DNA of 64,000 nucleotides, from positions 1,806,704 through 1,870,703 of the forward strand of contig NC_045139.1 in NCBI RefSeq assembly GCF_008831285.2, written 5' to 3'. The position numbers were made by a program, and so were the translations under genes. The notes under the pieces were generated by a model. It did not search any database and was not told the DNA's origin. It saw nothing but the letters and a program-made list of their open reading frames with translations. Position 1 is the first letter of the stretch, and every line of letters starts with the position of its first letter. Positions 36,465 to 49,100 of this stretch are shown one piece after another. This DNA comes from Nymphaea colorata. Its lineage: Eukaryota; Streptophyta; Magnoliopsida; Nymphaeales; Nymphaeaceae.

Positions 36465-39400
36465 TCAATGCAGGAGAAGCAAGTCTTCGCTCAGTTCATC
36501 TGGCATGTGTTCTAGTCTCCTACATCCTCTTACAGACAACAATTCTAGCTTTCGTAACGAAGCTATTGAACTTGGCAGCTCCCTGATATTAGTGTCATCA
36601 AGAAGGAGCTCATTCAGGTTTTCTAAATTTCCAATCGAAAATGGCAATCTCTCGAGACACCGGCAAGAACCAAGATGTAATATCTCCAGCTTAGTCAGCC
36701 GTCCCACGGACTCAGGCAGTTCTACCAATGATGTTTCTTGCAAGAGAAGCTCTGTGAGTGATTCAAGATCTCCGATGCAGTCAGGTAAAGCTTGGACTCC
36801 GTTACAACGTGACAGGTTCAGGTGCCGGAGTTTTGTCAGCGATCCTATAGTGTCAGGCAGTTCTGTGATTAATGGGCAGTTTGAGAGCGAAAGCTCTTCC
36901 AGAAGGCGTAAGTATGCAATCCAATATGGTACTTTTGCTAGCAGTTGGCAGTCATCCAAATTCAGTATGCGAAGATTTTTTTGGAAACAAATGGAGACCG
37001 GCAACTCCTGCATCCTTGATCCGGAAAGATCAAGCTTTTTTAAATGGGGTTCAACCACCCTGTACGATGGGTCAATGTCCGCCTCACATGTGTCAGAGTC
37101 CTCGTCGTTCGTGTCAATGTCTGCTTTCAAGCTGGAGCAATTGGAGAGGTCAAGTTCCTTGACTTTATAGATGCAGTCCGGCACTCTTTCCAAGCCAAAG
37201 CAGTTCGCAAGGTTTAGTTGTTTGAGTGAAGTCAAGCATGATACACAGTCAGGCAGCTCCTTCAACTTTCCACAGCTTCTCATGCTCAATACGACCAACA
37301 TCTTGAGATTTGCTATGGATTCATGCACCTTAACCAAATTATCACAGCGATCCAGTACCAATTTCTCTAATTTAGGGAACGCAGATAGATGAGGAGTAAC
37401 GGTTAACTCATTGCAGGCAGTCAGATCAAGGAATTTCAGCTTACCAAAGACTGTTCCATTTTCTATTCTTCTTTCAAAATCCTGACATAAACAAGAAAGA
37501 GCGAGTGAGAAAGGGTTATCGTCTTTTATCTTCTGTAACGCCAGCAGTGGCATATGAAACAAATCTAAATGGATTAATCTACTTAATAGGGAACTGACCT
37601 TGTTGCCCGAAGACCATTCCGGCTTCTTTAGAAGTTGAATAATGTTGCTATATGACAGATCCAGAGCAGCAACTTTCTTCAAATCAAAATCAGGTGGGAG
37701 GAATTTCAGGGGGCATCCTTGCCATTGGAGCCACTTGATACGTTTAGGCATGCTTGTGTATCCACCGTCTAATTTCACATTGTTGATCATAAGCAATCTA
37801 AGTTTGTTCATCGAGGCAAAGCCGCCAGCTTCCACAGGTCTGATCTCCTCGTCACTATCATCGTCATTATCACTGTGGTCGTTATCGTTTGCTCCACGCG
37901 GTGCCATATTGTTTCCATCCTTTTGCATGGTAAGGCTGATTCCTTCTATTTTACTTTCACTTGTTCCCTTGTAACCCAACAAAAAATTTTCAGAATGCAT
38001 AAAGTAGAGGGAGAGAGAGACAGGGGGGAGGATCTAACACCACAGTTTCTAAGACCACTAATTTCTTGCTACCTAGGGAAGGAACTCGTTTAAAAACTTC
38101 TGAGTTCATAGTATTATTTAAAGTTTTTAATTGCTTGTTTGAGTAAGATCACAATCTTCAAATGTCTTTTAAAAGAGGGGAAACAGATTAAAAGGAAAAA
38201 ACTACGACACATTAACAAAAGGCCATATGAGATCTTCAGAGTTTTTATCGCGTTTTAATTTCCGTGTTCCTTTCCCCTTTTCATAGAAACAAATTACTTT
38301 CAAAATAGTTCGATTTATTTTTGGGTAGTAACCTACAATTAGATGATAGTTTGGGTTTTTTATATTATTAGCTTTTTATTTTTCTAACACTTTATAGTTT
38401 TTGGATTCCTAATTTTTTTTCTGAAAAAAGAAAAAAAAAGAACTCAATAATACTTGATCGTGAATAACCTCCCTTATAAAACCCAAAACTGTGTTTGTGA
38501 CAATACAAACCAAGAAGGTGCTAGTGTTACCTTTTGCTGCTCTAGAACATTTATTATATCTTCTTTGTCCCATAGCCTACTCTGTGTTTCTGGCCCTGTT
38601 CCAAGTTCTTTAACAATACGCATGCCCATTTCTCGCAGCATGTTATGCTGCTCCAATTTGCCATCAATGATTTCTATGAGAGATTTGTCGATGAGAGAGT
38701 CAATCGAAAGTCTGGAAGAGAAGCCGCAAGCATCCCATATATAAATTGCAGTTTCTTCATCAATTCCACCGAAGAAGCACGCAACATCAAGGAAGATGGA
38801 TCTCTCATCACTGCTATTCAAATCGTCGTAGCTTACCCTTAGCGTCCTGTAAATCTCGTCATCGCGAAGTCCGCTCCAGCGCTTCATTATTTCATCCCAA
38901 TACTTTGTGTCTCTCTTCTGATACAGAGTCGATGCGACTGTTTTAATAGCCAATGGTAGACCATCGAGAACCCTAACAATTTTCAGGGATAGTGCCCTGT
39001 ACCCGTCGATCGGAGAGTTTTTTCTAAAAGCATACCGACTGAAGAGTTCGAGAGATTCATCTTCATTTAATGTTTTTGGCCCGTAGTTCTCATGTGATTG
39101 TTCCCAGCCATCCAGAGAATTAAGCAGTCCCTCATTCCTCGTAGTGATGATGACTCTACTGCCTGGATGGAACCACTCCTGTTTTCCAACTAGTGCTTCA
39201 ACTTGCTCTACTTTATCAACATCATCAAGAACGATCAAGACTCTCTTATTCTTCAAAATTCTCTGAATCATGCAGGTTCCTTCACTGGTATTGGATATTG
39301 TGATGGGTAATTTGGAAATATGAAGCATCAATTGACTCTGTAACTTGACGAGTCCATCAAGTACGAGGCAGTTTTTCCTGATATCACTTATGAAGCCATG

Positions 39401-40845
39401 GAATTCAAATACTGTAAATTTTGTTGTAGATGGCCTTTGCAACTGTTGTCTTGCCGAGTCCTCCCATTCCATGGATTCCCAGCATTCTTGCATCTTTAGA
39501 GTTGATGTCCAATATCTTGATGACATCATTTGCTCGTGACTTGATTCCAACGAGCTGTTCATCGGCATCTTGCGGTCGATTCTTTAACTCTTCTACAACT
39601 CTCCCAACAATCATTTCAATAAGCGATGCCTCGTGTCTTCACAAATTGTGATGGAAAAAAACAAGAAGAAAGATGAGAGGTTTTGGTGCGCCAGATTGAT
39701 TTCAATTAATTGATTAAGAACATAACTGCTTGCAGTTACATCCATCGGGAAATCTATTAGCGAATGCAGATCTAGTATGTTCGCAGCTAAATCCATGTCC
39801 AAGTAATGATAACCGTTTGATATCAAATAAAAATACTTCTTAATTACAACCAAACGTCTTAGCTGAGCCCAAACCTGAATCTCATTATGTGGAACATCTG
39901 CCCACTGGTTTCAGATCCATTTGTGGACTCCACTGGTGAACATACGCACACGCACGCTGTTTCTACAAAGTTGATAGATTTGAAAAAACAAAAAGGACAA
40001 CTTCCCAGAAGGGCAGACAAAGGGTGGGGGGAAAGCGTCAAAGGGCATGTAGATGATAGATCCCACCAGTGTTCAGTAGTGTTTCATGGGAGAAGAGGGC
40101 GCCGGATTTCTCCGGTCAAGTAGTTGAACTCCTCTTACTCATTCGGATATCCATTTGGTTAAGATGGATTTCAGAGCAGTTGAAATTAAGTTTATGGTTT
40201 TAACTGCTTCATAAAGTAAATGTTAGTAGACCTTTTAAAAACATTTTAAAAAAAATTAAAAAATGTTATGATGCAAAGGTCGATCCAAGGAAACCGATCG
40301 TGGTAATCATGAACCGATATGAACTTTGAAATGGCTACAAACTTGAAGAGGAATAAGGGAGGGTTCATGCATACGCACCCATCTGCTATTTTCTCACTTT
40401 CGTAGCCAGAAAAGCCTGCTGCCTTACTCAATGCCTCCCTCCATTTCTTCACTGTTTCCTCCTCAACCTTATCGTCTTCCTCATGCTTCCGGAAAGCAGC
40501 TTCAAACGGTCCCGTCTGGTTTCGCACATGGGTGGGCTCAGTTCTGTAGAAAACAGGAAGTATCAACCTCCTACGTTCTCCTTCAACAGCTACCTTTACG
40601 ATTCTGTCGATCTCCTGGAGACACCACTTGGAGTCGGCATAGTTGCCGGAGAAAATGGGTATGAAGATTTCCGACCTCTCGATCACACCATACAGATCGC
40701 TGATCTCCTTGCCCCTCTCCAACCCCTCGCTGTCCCGAAATACTGTGGCAACGCGCTTCAGCGAGTGGTAAAGATGGTCGGTGAATGTCTTGCGCGTGTC
40801 CATTCCCCGGAAACTGAGGAAGACATCGTACTCGGAGGAAGACAT
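36465..40845 (-). pseudogene. TNL-D: TIR-NB-ARC-LRR gene broken by a 2-bp deletion after the P-loop
   Basis: Model: complement(36465..37481, 37599..37967, 38531..39636, 40379..40845). All splice sites match those of TNL-C, but the NB-ARC exon is 1106 bp, two short of a whole frame. The lesion is near 39410-39412, where TNL-C reads AATAGTCTGTAAA and D reads AATACTGTAAA on the plus strand. Translation stops just after GMGGLGKTTVAKAIYNKIYSI, leaving a TIR plus P-loop product of about 225 residues. Downstream the frame is otherwise open: VLIVLDDVDK, GSRVIITTR, GLPLAI, MHD replaced by QHN. The LRR has a short acidic island (ADIDTNDEDSDTCEADIDPS). Intron 3 (117 bp) is open in frame. The full protein would be about 986 residues. 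It is either a young pseudogene or a truncated TIR protein; a base-calling error must be excluded. Confidence 0.8.
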
Positions 40846-40920
40846 CGAGTGGTAAACACAGGAAGCAAGAAAGTGGAGCTACGGGAATCGACCCTCCTGT
40901 ACAAGTAGAGTTTACCACCT

Positions 40921-40928
40921 TATAAATA
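40921..40928 (-). promoter_or_regulatory. Possible TATA box of TNL-D
   Basis: The minus strand reads TATTTATA, 76 bp upstream of the ATG at 40845. The sequence differs from the TATA boxes of C and E, and the 5' flank of D also differs, so D may be driven by a different promoter. Confidence 0.35.
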
Positions 40929-40984
40929 AATTGTTCAATGCCATTGGATTTTGGCGTTTGTCTTCACCTAATGCATGGTAGCTG

Positions 40985-41110
40985 TCCGGCCTAATGCATG
41001 GTAGAGATGATCGGCAAATGTCCAGCGCACTTCTGGACCACGGAAGCTCAGTAAGCCGTCATATTTGAATGGAGACCCTGATGGCGCCAATGAAGTGGCG
41101 GCCTCTTCAA
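40985..41110 (-). pseudogene. TIR-domain relic upstream of TNL-D
   Basis: The minus strand encodes ATSLAPSGSPFKYDGLLSF and RGPEVRWTFADHLYHALGR, then stops. This is the first ~45 residues of a TIR domain, nearer to the start of TNL-B (AATSSSSTPSPSTFPFEYHV) or TNL-A (FADHLYHAL) than to C-F. No other TNL exon follows at its expected distance. It is the remains of another TNL or of a failed duplication. Confidence 0.7.
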
Positions 41111-41119
41111 AACAAAAGG

Positions 41120-43368
41120 ACGAGATTCTAAGCAAAATATAGAGTAAGATGAAAAACAGTAAACAATTATGTGTAGGTAATATCAACAGGGTGAATAGCA
41201 AATGTACGGCAAAAAGCAAAACACAAAACCAATCACAAAGACACTCAAATTACGTGGTTCGTTGGATAGACTGTTTGTCTTCGTATATCCATGGGGAGAA
41301 ACTAGCATCAAAAAATACAGTGAGATTCAAGAAACCAGAACATACTAAATCCCCTTACAAAACAACAATGTCTCTGCCTGACCTTCAACCCCAAAACTCT
41401 CTTGCTGTTTTTTGTATGTTCCTCACATAACCTCAAAACTCAAAAACATACCTCTTTTTCTAAAAACGACACACAGAATAACTGCCCACAAGAGATTTCA
41501 GCAAGTGAGAGAGTTGGTTGTGGAGTCTCCATGTTGACGACGACATCTTGAGACGCTCCACCAAAATGGTAGGCCACTCGTTCAGTTTCTCCACCAAAAT
41601 AACATACCACAAAAGAATGGCGTGAGGCAAAAAAGGGAAAAGATGTCGAGCCCTTTCATTAAGCAAAATAAGGGTTTTAAGAAGAAAGACATAAATGCCC
41701 ACTGTTGACTTACAAATGGCCAAGTCAAAAACTAATAACAGCGGCCATCACCTGCTATTGGCGCAGCTTTGCTACTCTTATCTCGCCCTGATCAGGTCGC
41801 CTAGAAAGGAGAGGTCCTGCACGTCCCAAGCTAATGAATCGAAAGGTGGATCCATTAGACCAAGTCTTCTAGGTTTTTAAGTTCCTTTTATTAATTTAAA
41901 AAATCCATCCCGTTGTCTAGATACCACTAATATCTGGAATTACTTAACAATTAACTCCTACTAAAATGTTACATTTTATATTTACAGGACAAAAATCAAA
42001 CATAGTATATCATTAAATAAAAGTGAAAAAAAGAGCAGAATGGACCAAGTCAAAACTAAGCTCATTTCCCCAATAAGCGGCTAATTGGGTGAGTCGGCTG
42101 ATTCAGCATTTCGTTCAACAAAAACAGCTGTAAATTGACGGAAATATTAAAATATTTATTCCACAAATAAATGAAAAAAATAAAAATAATTAGCTAAAGC
42201 TCTTAAAATAATAAACAAATCGCACCGTTGAACCGGCTAATATTTTCAAAGGGCCGGAATGCCATTAATCTTTTTCAAATCGGCCAATCTATAAAAATAT
42301 CTGCTAGACCTTCCAAGGTGCCTGCTTGTGGCTTCCAATTAAATTTTGAGAGAGACACTAATGTCCACTTGGAGTCGAGTAAAGAAAAGCGGTCTTTCTT
42401 GTGGGGGAACTTCAATTCTATAACTAGCCAATAATACACGTAAGGTTTCAATATTAATAGAAATAATAATACCCAAGTATTTTCCTTGTTTTAAAAAGTC
42501 CCAACCTAAGTTTGTGTTCCATCATATGTGGTACAAATATATTTCCCAAACACATTAATAAACAGAACCTTTTTGGGACATAACCTTTTAATTAATTTGG
42601 AATATACCCACTTCATGGATATTTTTCTTAATAGATTTGAATGTTCTCTAAGTAATCTAACATACGGCAGGAATTGTTTTTTCCATGAGAAAGTTGTGCC
42701 TAATTGGTTTTACGACAGAAATTGTTTTTATTGGCTAATATTTTACAAAAGATAAATATAAATTGATCCGAGTTTAGCTAGACCAGCTCGAGTTGATCTC
42801 AACTCGACTCCAAAAACTCAAGCTCATGTCGAGTTAAAACTCAATTTGAGTTTCATATAGGAGGCTTGAGCTCGACTCAATGACATAGTGTTGAGCTCAA
42901 ACTTGACTCAATTAACTTGTTTAACTTAACCCGTCTTGTTTTTTTAACTTGTTTAACTGGTTTCTATTAATTAATTCAACTATAAATGACCATCTTGCAT
43001 AAAATCCAAAGAAAGAATATTGTACAACTGTTGGCATCCAAACACCCCCTAAAGAAAACCTAAGAAACAAAAAATCTCTCATTCATAACATACTTATATA
43101 GTTGACCCGAGCTTAGACAAGTTTAAATGAGTTGAGTTCAACAAGAACTTGTTCAACATTTCAAGCATAAATTATAAAGAGTTTTTTTTGGTAAGTTTGA
43201 GTGGAACCCAAGTTGGCTTCACCCGGTTGTGCAGCCCTACTTGAGCTTGAGTTGGGGCTGGAAGATATAATTTATTTATTGGAGGCCCTTGTTCCCTCTT
43301 TTTGTAGTTGGCCTTTATTAGCACCATTAAAGAAGACCGCTAGCTAGTCGACGCTTGTTGGCATCATT
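41120..43368. other. Spacer with retroelement-like sequence and no supported gene
   Basis: At 41220-41350 the phrase CTCAAATTACGTGGTTCG resembles a motif I associate with plant LTR-retrotransposon ends, but no boundaries could be set. At 42770-43260 many GAGCTCGAGT/ACTCGACTC words and a TTGTGCAGCCCTA block (43231) resemble the right end of the hAT-like element at 59397-60549; I found no matching left end. Confidence 0.35.
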
Positions 43369-44486
43369 GAAGAAAACAGCTATTGTTGACCGCTAGCTAA
43401 TGGACGCTATTGCCACGGAAAATACTGTGCACTAGGTAAAAAGAGAAAAAAATGTACGACTTTTCCTGGTGTTATCAAACACTGGCGCGGTAAATAATGA
43501 ATTTGAGGGTAAATTTCCCCCCAAAAAAAGTCGGACCGCAGAAAGAGGAAGCCCGTTAGGGCTTCTTCTCGCCGACCACTTCGCGAGCTTTTCCTCCCCT
43601 GCTTTATCCTCTCTTCCTCATCCTCGCTTCCTCTTCCTCATCCTCGCTTTCTCTTCCTCTCTCCCCGAGCTTTTCTTCTCTTCTCACCATGATTTTCTAT
43701 TTATCCTTCTCCCCCATGACAACCCCCCTTTTCCCGCCGATCGCCTCTTCCTCTGCGATAACCCCCAGTTGCTGAGCTCCATCTCTGCGCTCTCCAACTA
43801 CGGCTTCTCATGGACCAAGCTCGGCTTGCTCTACAGTCACGACGCTTTGATCTTCGACATTGATGGATCGCTCCTCTGCCGCCGACTGGACGCCATTATC
43901 GAGTTGGGGTTCAGCAGGACGCAGTTGGTCGGCATCTGTCTGGCGTTTCCCTTTGTTTTGGGCCGCCAGGAGGAGGAATCAATGGGCGAAGACGACAAAT
44001 TGTTTGATGATCTCAAGTGGGTCTTGCTCAAGAGTCATCTCGCGCCTTCGCGTTGCTTGGATTCGTGCTAAGTTAATTGCAGGAAGGTTGGGATCTTTTA
44101 CGATCATGACAACACTTTGGTATGGGAATCGAGCACTCTGAATTAGTGAAAATGATGCTTTTGTCGCCTAAAATCCTTAACCAAAGCGTTACCATGATCG
44201 AAGAAAAGATCGATTTCTTTCAAAATGGATTGAATTGTCATGCGTTGTAACGGTCAATAATTTTTTGCATGAAAAAATTTTCCTCTTTACCAAACTAAGG
44301 ATTTTTTACCCTGAAAAAAAATTCCAGGCCATCAAACATGGCCTGAAACGGGAAAAAGAAAAATTTACCTTCATGTCAGTTTACCGTGAATTTTTTTTCC
44401 TGAAAAAATTCCCCTTCAAAAAAATCCAAGCCATCAAACGTGGCCCGAAGAAAACAGCTATTGTTGACCGCTAGCTAGTCGACGCT
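43369..44486. repeat. 40-bp direct repeats flanking an insertion of about 1038 bp
   Basis: Nearly identical 40-bp blocks (GAAGAAAACAGCTATTGTTG plus ACCGCTAGCTAATGGACGCT or close variant) lie at 43369-43408 and 44447-44486. Related shorter copies (GCATCATTGAAGAAAACAGC) lie just outside on both sides. The inner sequence 43409-44446 therefore appears to be inserted in a small tandem array. Its right end is rich in GGCCATGTTTGATGGCC-like words. Confidence 0.6.
43469..44071 (+). CDS. mTERF-like ORF fragment, uncertain
   Basis: A 200-codon plus-strand frame. The first half is low-complexity Pro/Ser/Leu/Phe, like a transit peptide or untranslated leader read through. The second half contains NPQLLSSISALSNYGFSWTK, LGLLYSHDALIFDIDGSL and AIIELGFSRTQLVGICLAFP. 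The spacing of LGF/YGF turns and proline-terminated helices resembles plant mTERF repeats, which bind organellar nucleic acid. It stops after about three such repeats, whereas complete mTERF proteins are usually longer. It lies inside the insertion flanked by the 40-bp repeats, so a captured gene fragment or an unprocessed first exon are both possible. No close neighbour suggests a function. Family assignment is a guess from pattern only. Confidence 0.3.
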   Translation: MLSNTGAVNNEFEGKFPPKKSRTAERGSPLGLLLADHFASFSSPALSSLPHPRFLFLILAFSSSLPELFFSSHHDFLFILLPHDNPPFPADRLFLCDNPQLLSSISALSNYGFSWTKLGLLYSHDALIFDIDGSLLCRRLDAIIELGFSRTQLVGICLAFPFVLGRQEEESMGEDDKLFDDLKWVLLKSHLAPSRCLDSC

Positions 44487-44560
44487 AAGCATCATTGAAG
44501 AAAACAGCGATTGTTGGCATCATTGAAGAAAACAGCTAGATTGTAGCAGTTGGCACTTTT

Positions 44561-45780
44561 TGGCACCATTAAATTGAGATCATTGGCATAATTAAATAAG
44601 ACAGCTAGGTTGACAGTTGGCCATTATTGGGATCAATAAAGAAAGCAATTGGACATAGGGTTGAAGCCAAAGGGGCCAGCAGAGACTTGTCCCCTTGTTA
44701 GGTGCGGGTGCGGATACGGGGAGGGACACGACAATTTTCACAATTCTTAGATACACAATACGACAAATATATAGTATTGGCAAATATAATATTCTCCTCA
44801 CTGAAAACTTAATCTCAATCTTCTGTATCAGAACCATGCCAATCTAACATGATACCTCAAAGCAAATGGTTTAAGGACTCGTTTTTTCCTTAGAAATGAA
44901 GGATTCTCTTTCTTCCCGCTTTGAACCGATGGACTATGTTGAAGCCCATCCTGCGCTGTCATGGACGAGTTGTATATTGAGAGGGAGGGAGAGATGGCCA
45001 CTGTAGTCCTGTATCAAAAATATCTAAGAAAATTAAATAGCATATAATTCTGCTGCTGTAAATATCAAAGAAAATTAAATAGCGTATACCTCTCGCTTTG
45101 GTAGTGTTGGGTGAAAGGGAGAAGAACTCGATCTAACTTGAAATCGAGTCTTTTGTCGGCCACGTATCTGTGTCACTCAGTGGAAAATTATATACTATCA
45201 AAGGCTTTGCAGAATATTTAATGGTCATTGCACATTCAAGAGAATAATCAAAATTTTGTAACTGCCTTTTTTTTCTCCGGGTGTTGCTGATGGAAACAGA
45301 GTACAACTAAGCCACGACTGAGAAGCACCTGCATCAAAATAGTAGAGAAAAAGGAAGAATCAAGAGATAAATTGATTTTGGGGGTTTGTTTATAAGAGGC
45401 ACAGGTTGATTGATTTTGATTAGATATGAAAAAAATTAAAACCAAAATATTAATATTGTGATTTATTTTCTGTTTTAATTTCGTCACTGCAGAATCTCCT
45501 TCTCCTTTTCCTTTTCCCATCAGTTGCTTTCCTTACATGGTTGAAGAGATTGATCTAAAGGAATGTGCGTACAGCATCTAGAAGAATATGCACTAGTATC
45601 CTTTACATCTCATGAACATTTTAGTTGTTTTCAATAAATTATGATTGTGGATATATATGACTTATATGCATGGTTGAATTGGTAAAAATCAATCTTCACC
45701 CGATATAAAAGCCGCATTTTTTCAGCTAACCAACCTCGACCTTTCTTCGACTTCATGACTCTTGATTGTTTAAATGCTCT
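44561..45780. other. Spacer with no recognised gene
   Basis: AT-rich, with only short random frames. From about 45785 rightward, sequence shared with the 3' sides of the other TNL units begins (TTTTCCGTGTTCCTG, GGGCGATACCAAGC). Confidence 0.4.
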
Positions 45781-46167
45781 CAAGTCATGTTTTCCGTGTT
45801 CCTGTTGGATTTGGGCGATACCAAGCTTTAACACTTAATTAAAAATGATATCTATACTGTCAAATTTGATTAACATAACTATAAAGCACTGTTGTCATAA
45901 GTGAGGTCCGCCACCTTCCCCCTGTCCAATATCATCCTTCAAAACTGCTTTAATTCTGAATGGCATCTGTATCTCACAAAACAAACAAAGTTGTGCAAGT
46001 AGAACGCAATAAAACAGATAACTAGATGTGATTTCCATACCAGCACTAAAATGACAGGACATCCAAGTGAAAGCACATAGGCTGAATTTTATAGATTGGA
46101 CAAGAATTTCAAACAATCTCCCTGTCGGGAACGTCAAGTACATTTATCTTTAGATTCACCAAATTCC

Positions 46168-49100
46168 AAGATCAAGCTTTTTTTAAATGGTGTTCATCAT
46201 CGACCACCCTGCCCGATGGGTCAGAGTCCCCCCCGCATGCGTCAAAGTCCTCCCGGCCCCATGGTTCAAAGTTCCCCCCTAATTTAAACGGAGTATGCTG
46301 CCATACAGGCGGAGCGTTTTCCAAGGGACTTACACTGTGAAAGCAGTCCCAGAAAAAGGAAAGCTCTTCCATAATTCCTTTGAAGCTAATTATTTCAAGC
46401 TGGTGCAATTGGAGAGGTCAAGTTCCTTGAGGGATGCCAGTTCATCGATGCAGTCCGGCAGTTTTTCCAAGCCAAAGCAGTTCGCAAGGTTTAGCTGCTC
46501 GAGTGAAGTCAAGCGTGATATACAGTCAGGCAACTCCTTCAACTTTCCACAGCTTCTCATGCTCAATACGACCAACATCTTGAGATTCGCTATCGATTCA
46601 TGCACCTTAACCAAATTATCACAGCGATCCAGCACCAATTTCTCTAACTTAGGGAACACAGATAGATCAGGAGAAACGGTTAACTCATTGCAGGCAGTCA
46701 GATCAAGAAATTTCAGATTATCAAAGACTGTTCCATTTTCTTTTCTTTGTTTGATGAGGCTTGGTTGCTGGCCAAAATCCTGACATAAACAAGAGAGAGC
46801 GAGTGAGTGAGAATGGACTATCGTCTTTTATCTTCTGTAACGCCAGCAGTGCCAAATGAAACAAATCTAAATGGATTAATATACTTAATAGGGAACTGAC
46901 CTTGATGCCCGAATACCACTTGGGCTTCTTTCGAAGTTGAATAATGTTGCTATATGACAGATCCAGAGCAGCAACTTCCTTCAAATCAAAATCAGGTGGG
47001 AGGAATTTCAGGGGGCACCCTCGCCATTGGAGCCACTTGATGCGTTTATGCATGCTTCCGTATCCACCCATTAAGTTCACATGATTGATCATACGCAATC
47101 TAAGTTTGTCCATCGAGGCAAAGCCGCCAGCTTCCACAGGTTTCATCTCCGCCTCACTATCATCGTGATTATCACTATGGTCATTAACGTTTGCTCCACG
47201 CGGTGCCATATTGTTTCCATCCTCTTGCATGGTAAGGCTGATTCCTTCTATTTTACTTGTTCCCTTGTAATAAAAAAAATAATAATTCAGAATGCATTAA
47301 GTAAAGGGAGAGAGATGGGGGCAGGATCTACTTCAACAGAAGCACACCACACACCACAGTTTCTAAGACCACTAGTTTCTCGCTACCTAGGGAAGGAGCT
47401 CGTTTAAAAAGTTCTGTGTTACTGTATTATTTAAAGCTTTTAATTGCTTGTATGAGTAAGATCACAATCTTCAAATGTCTTTTAAAAGTTCTTAAACCAC
47501 TGTCACGAATATGTGTGTTTTCTTACAGATTAAACGGAAAAAACTACGACACATTTTGTGCCATATGAGATCTTCAGAGTTTTTATCGCGTTTTAATTTC
47601 CGCGTTCTTTTTCCCTTTTTACATAAACAAATTACTTTTAAAATATTTTGATTAATTTTAGGATCTCAAACTAAAAGTAGATGATATTTTGGATTTTTTA
47701 TGAATGTCTTAAGAAAATTAGTAAAAAAAATCGGCTTTTTTTTATATATTATTAGCTTTCTATTTTTTTAACACTCTGTAGTTTTTCGATTCCCAGTTTT
47801 TTTTCTCCGAAAGGAAAAAAACACACAGAACTCCTTAATAATACTTGATCGTGAATAACCTCCCTTATAAAACACAAAACTGTGTTTGTGACAATACAAA
47901 CCAAAAGGTATTAGTGTTACCTTTTGCTGCTCTAGCACATCTATTATTTCTTCTTTGACCCACAGCCTCCTCTCCGTTTCTGGCCCTGTTCCAAGTTCTT
48001 CTCCAACAATACGCTTGCCCATTTCTGGCAGCATGTTATGCAGCTCCAATTGGCCATCAATGATTTCTATGAGAGATTTGTCAATGAGAGCTTTAATCGA
48101 AACTCTTGAGGAGAAGCCGCAAGCATCCCATAGATAAATTGCAGTTTCTTTATCAATTCCACCGAAGAAGCACGCAACATCAAGGAAGATGGATCTCCCA
48201 TCACTGCTACTCAAAACGTCGTAGCTTACTCTTAGCGTCCTGTAAATCTCGTCATCGCGAAGTCCACTCCAGCGCTTCATTATTTCATCCCAATGCATTG
48301 TGTCCCTGTTTTTATATAGAGTCGATGTGACTGTTTTAATAGCCAATGGAAAACCATCGAGAGCCCTAACAATTTTCAGGGATAGTTCCCTGTATTCATC
48401 GATCGGAGAATTTTTTCTAAAAGCATACCAACTGAAATGTTCGAGGGATTCATCTTCATTTAATGTTTTTGGCCCGTAGTTCTGATGTAGTTGTTCCCAG
48501 CCATCCAGAGCATTAAGCAGTCCCTCATCCCTCGTAGTGATAGTGACTCTACTGCCTAGATGGAACCATTCCTGTTTTCAATCAAGTGCTTCAACTTGCT
48601 CTACTTGATCAACATCATCAAGAACGATCAAGACACTGTTGTTCTGCAAAATTCTCTGAAGCATGCAAGTTCCTTCACCAGTATTGGTTATTGTGATGTC
48701 TTCTTTGAAAATATGAAGCATCCTTGACGAGTCCATCAGGTACGACGCATTTTTTCCTGATATCACTTATGAAGACATGGAATTCAAATGATCTGTAAAG
48801 TTTGTTGTAGACGGCCTTTGCACCTGTTGTCTTGCCGAGTCTTACCATTCCATGGATTCCCACCATTGTTGCATCTTTAGAGTTGATGCCCAATATCTTG
48901 ATGATATCATTTGCTCGTGACTTGATTCGAACGTGTTCAAAAACAAATATGGGCCTTTGATATAACTTAGATCCAAACTCAAATTTTCGTAGAAGAATTG
49001 ATAATCTTAAAATGTAAACTCTTTATTCATCAAACTAGATATTATAAAAGACTAGATATTATAAAAGAGGATTCGAGAAAACTCACATCAGCTCACTCAC

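Noticed and set aside
36505-37170. Plus-strand frames of 200-250 codons opposite the LRR exons (also 27951-28613 and 54289-55044)
   Set aside because: Shadows of the LRR coding strand. The same pattern repeats in every paralog because the sense strand is conserved.
42770-43260. A second hAT-like element rich in CTCGAG/ACTCGA words
   Set aside because: A right-end-like TTGTGCAGCCCTA is present near 43231, but no matching left end or 8-bp duplication was found.
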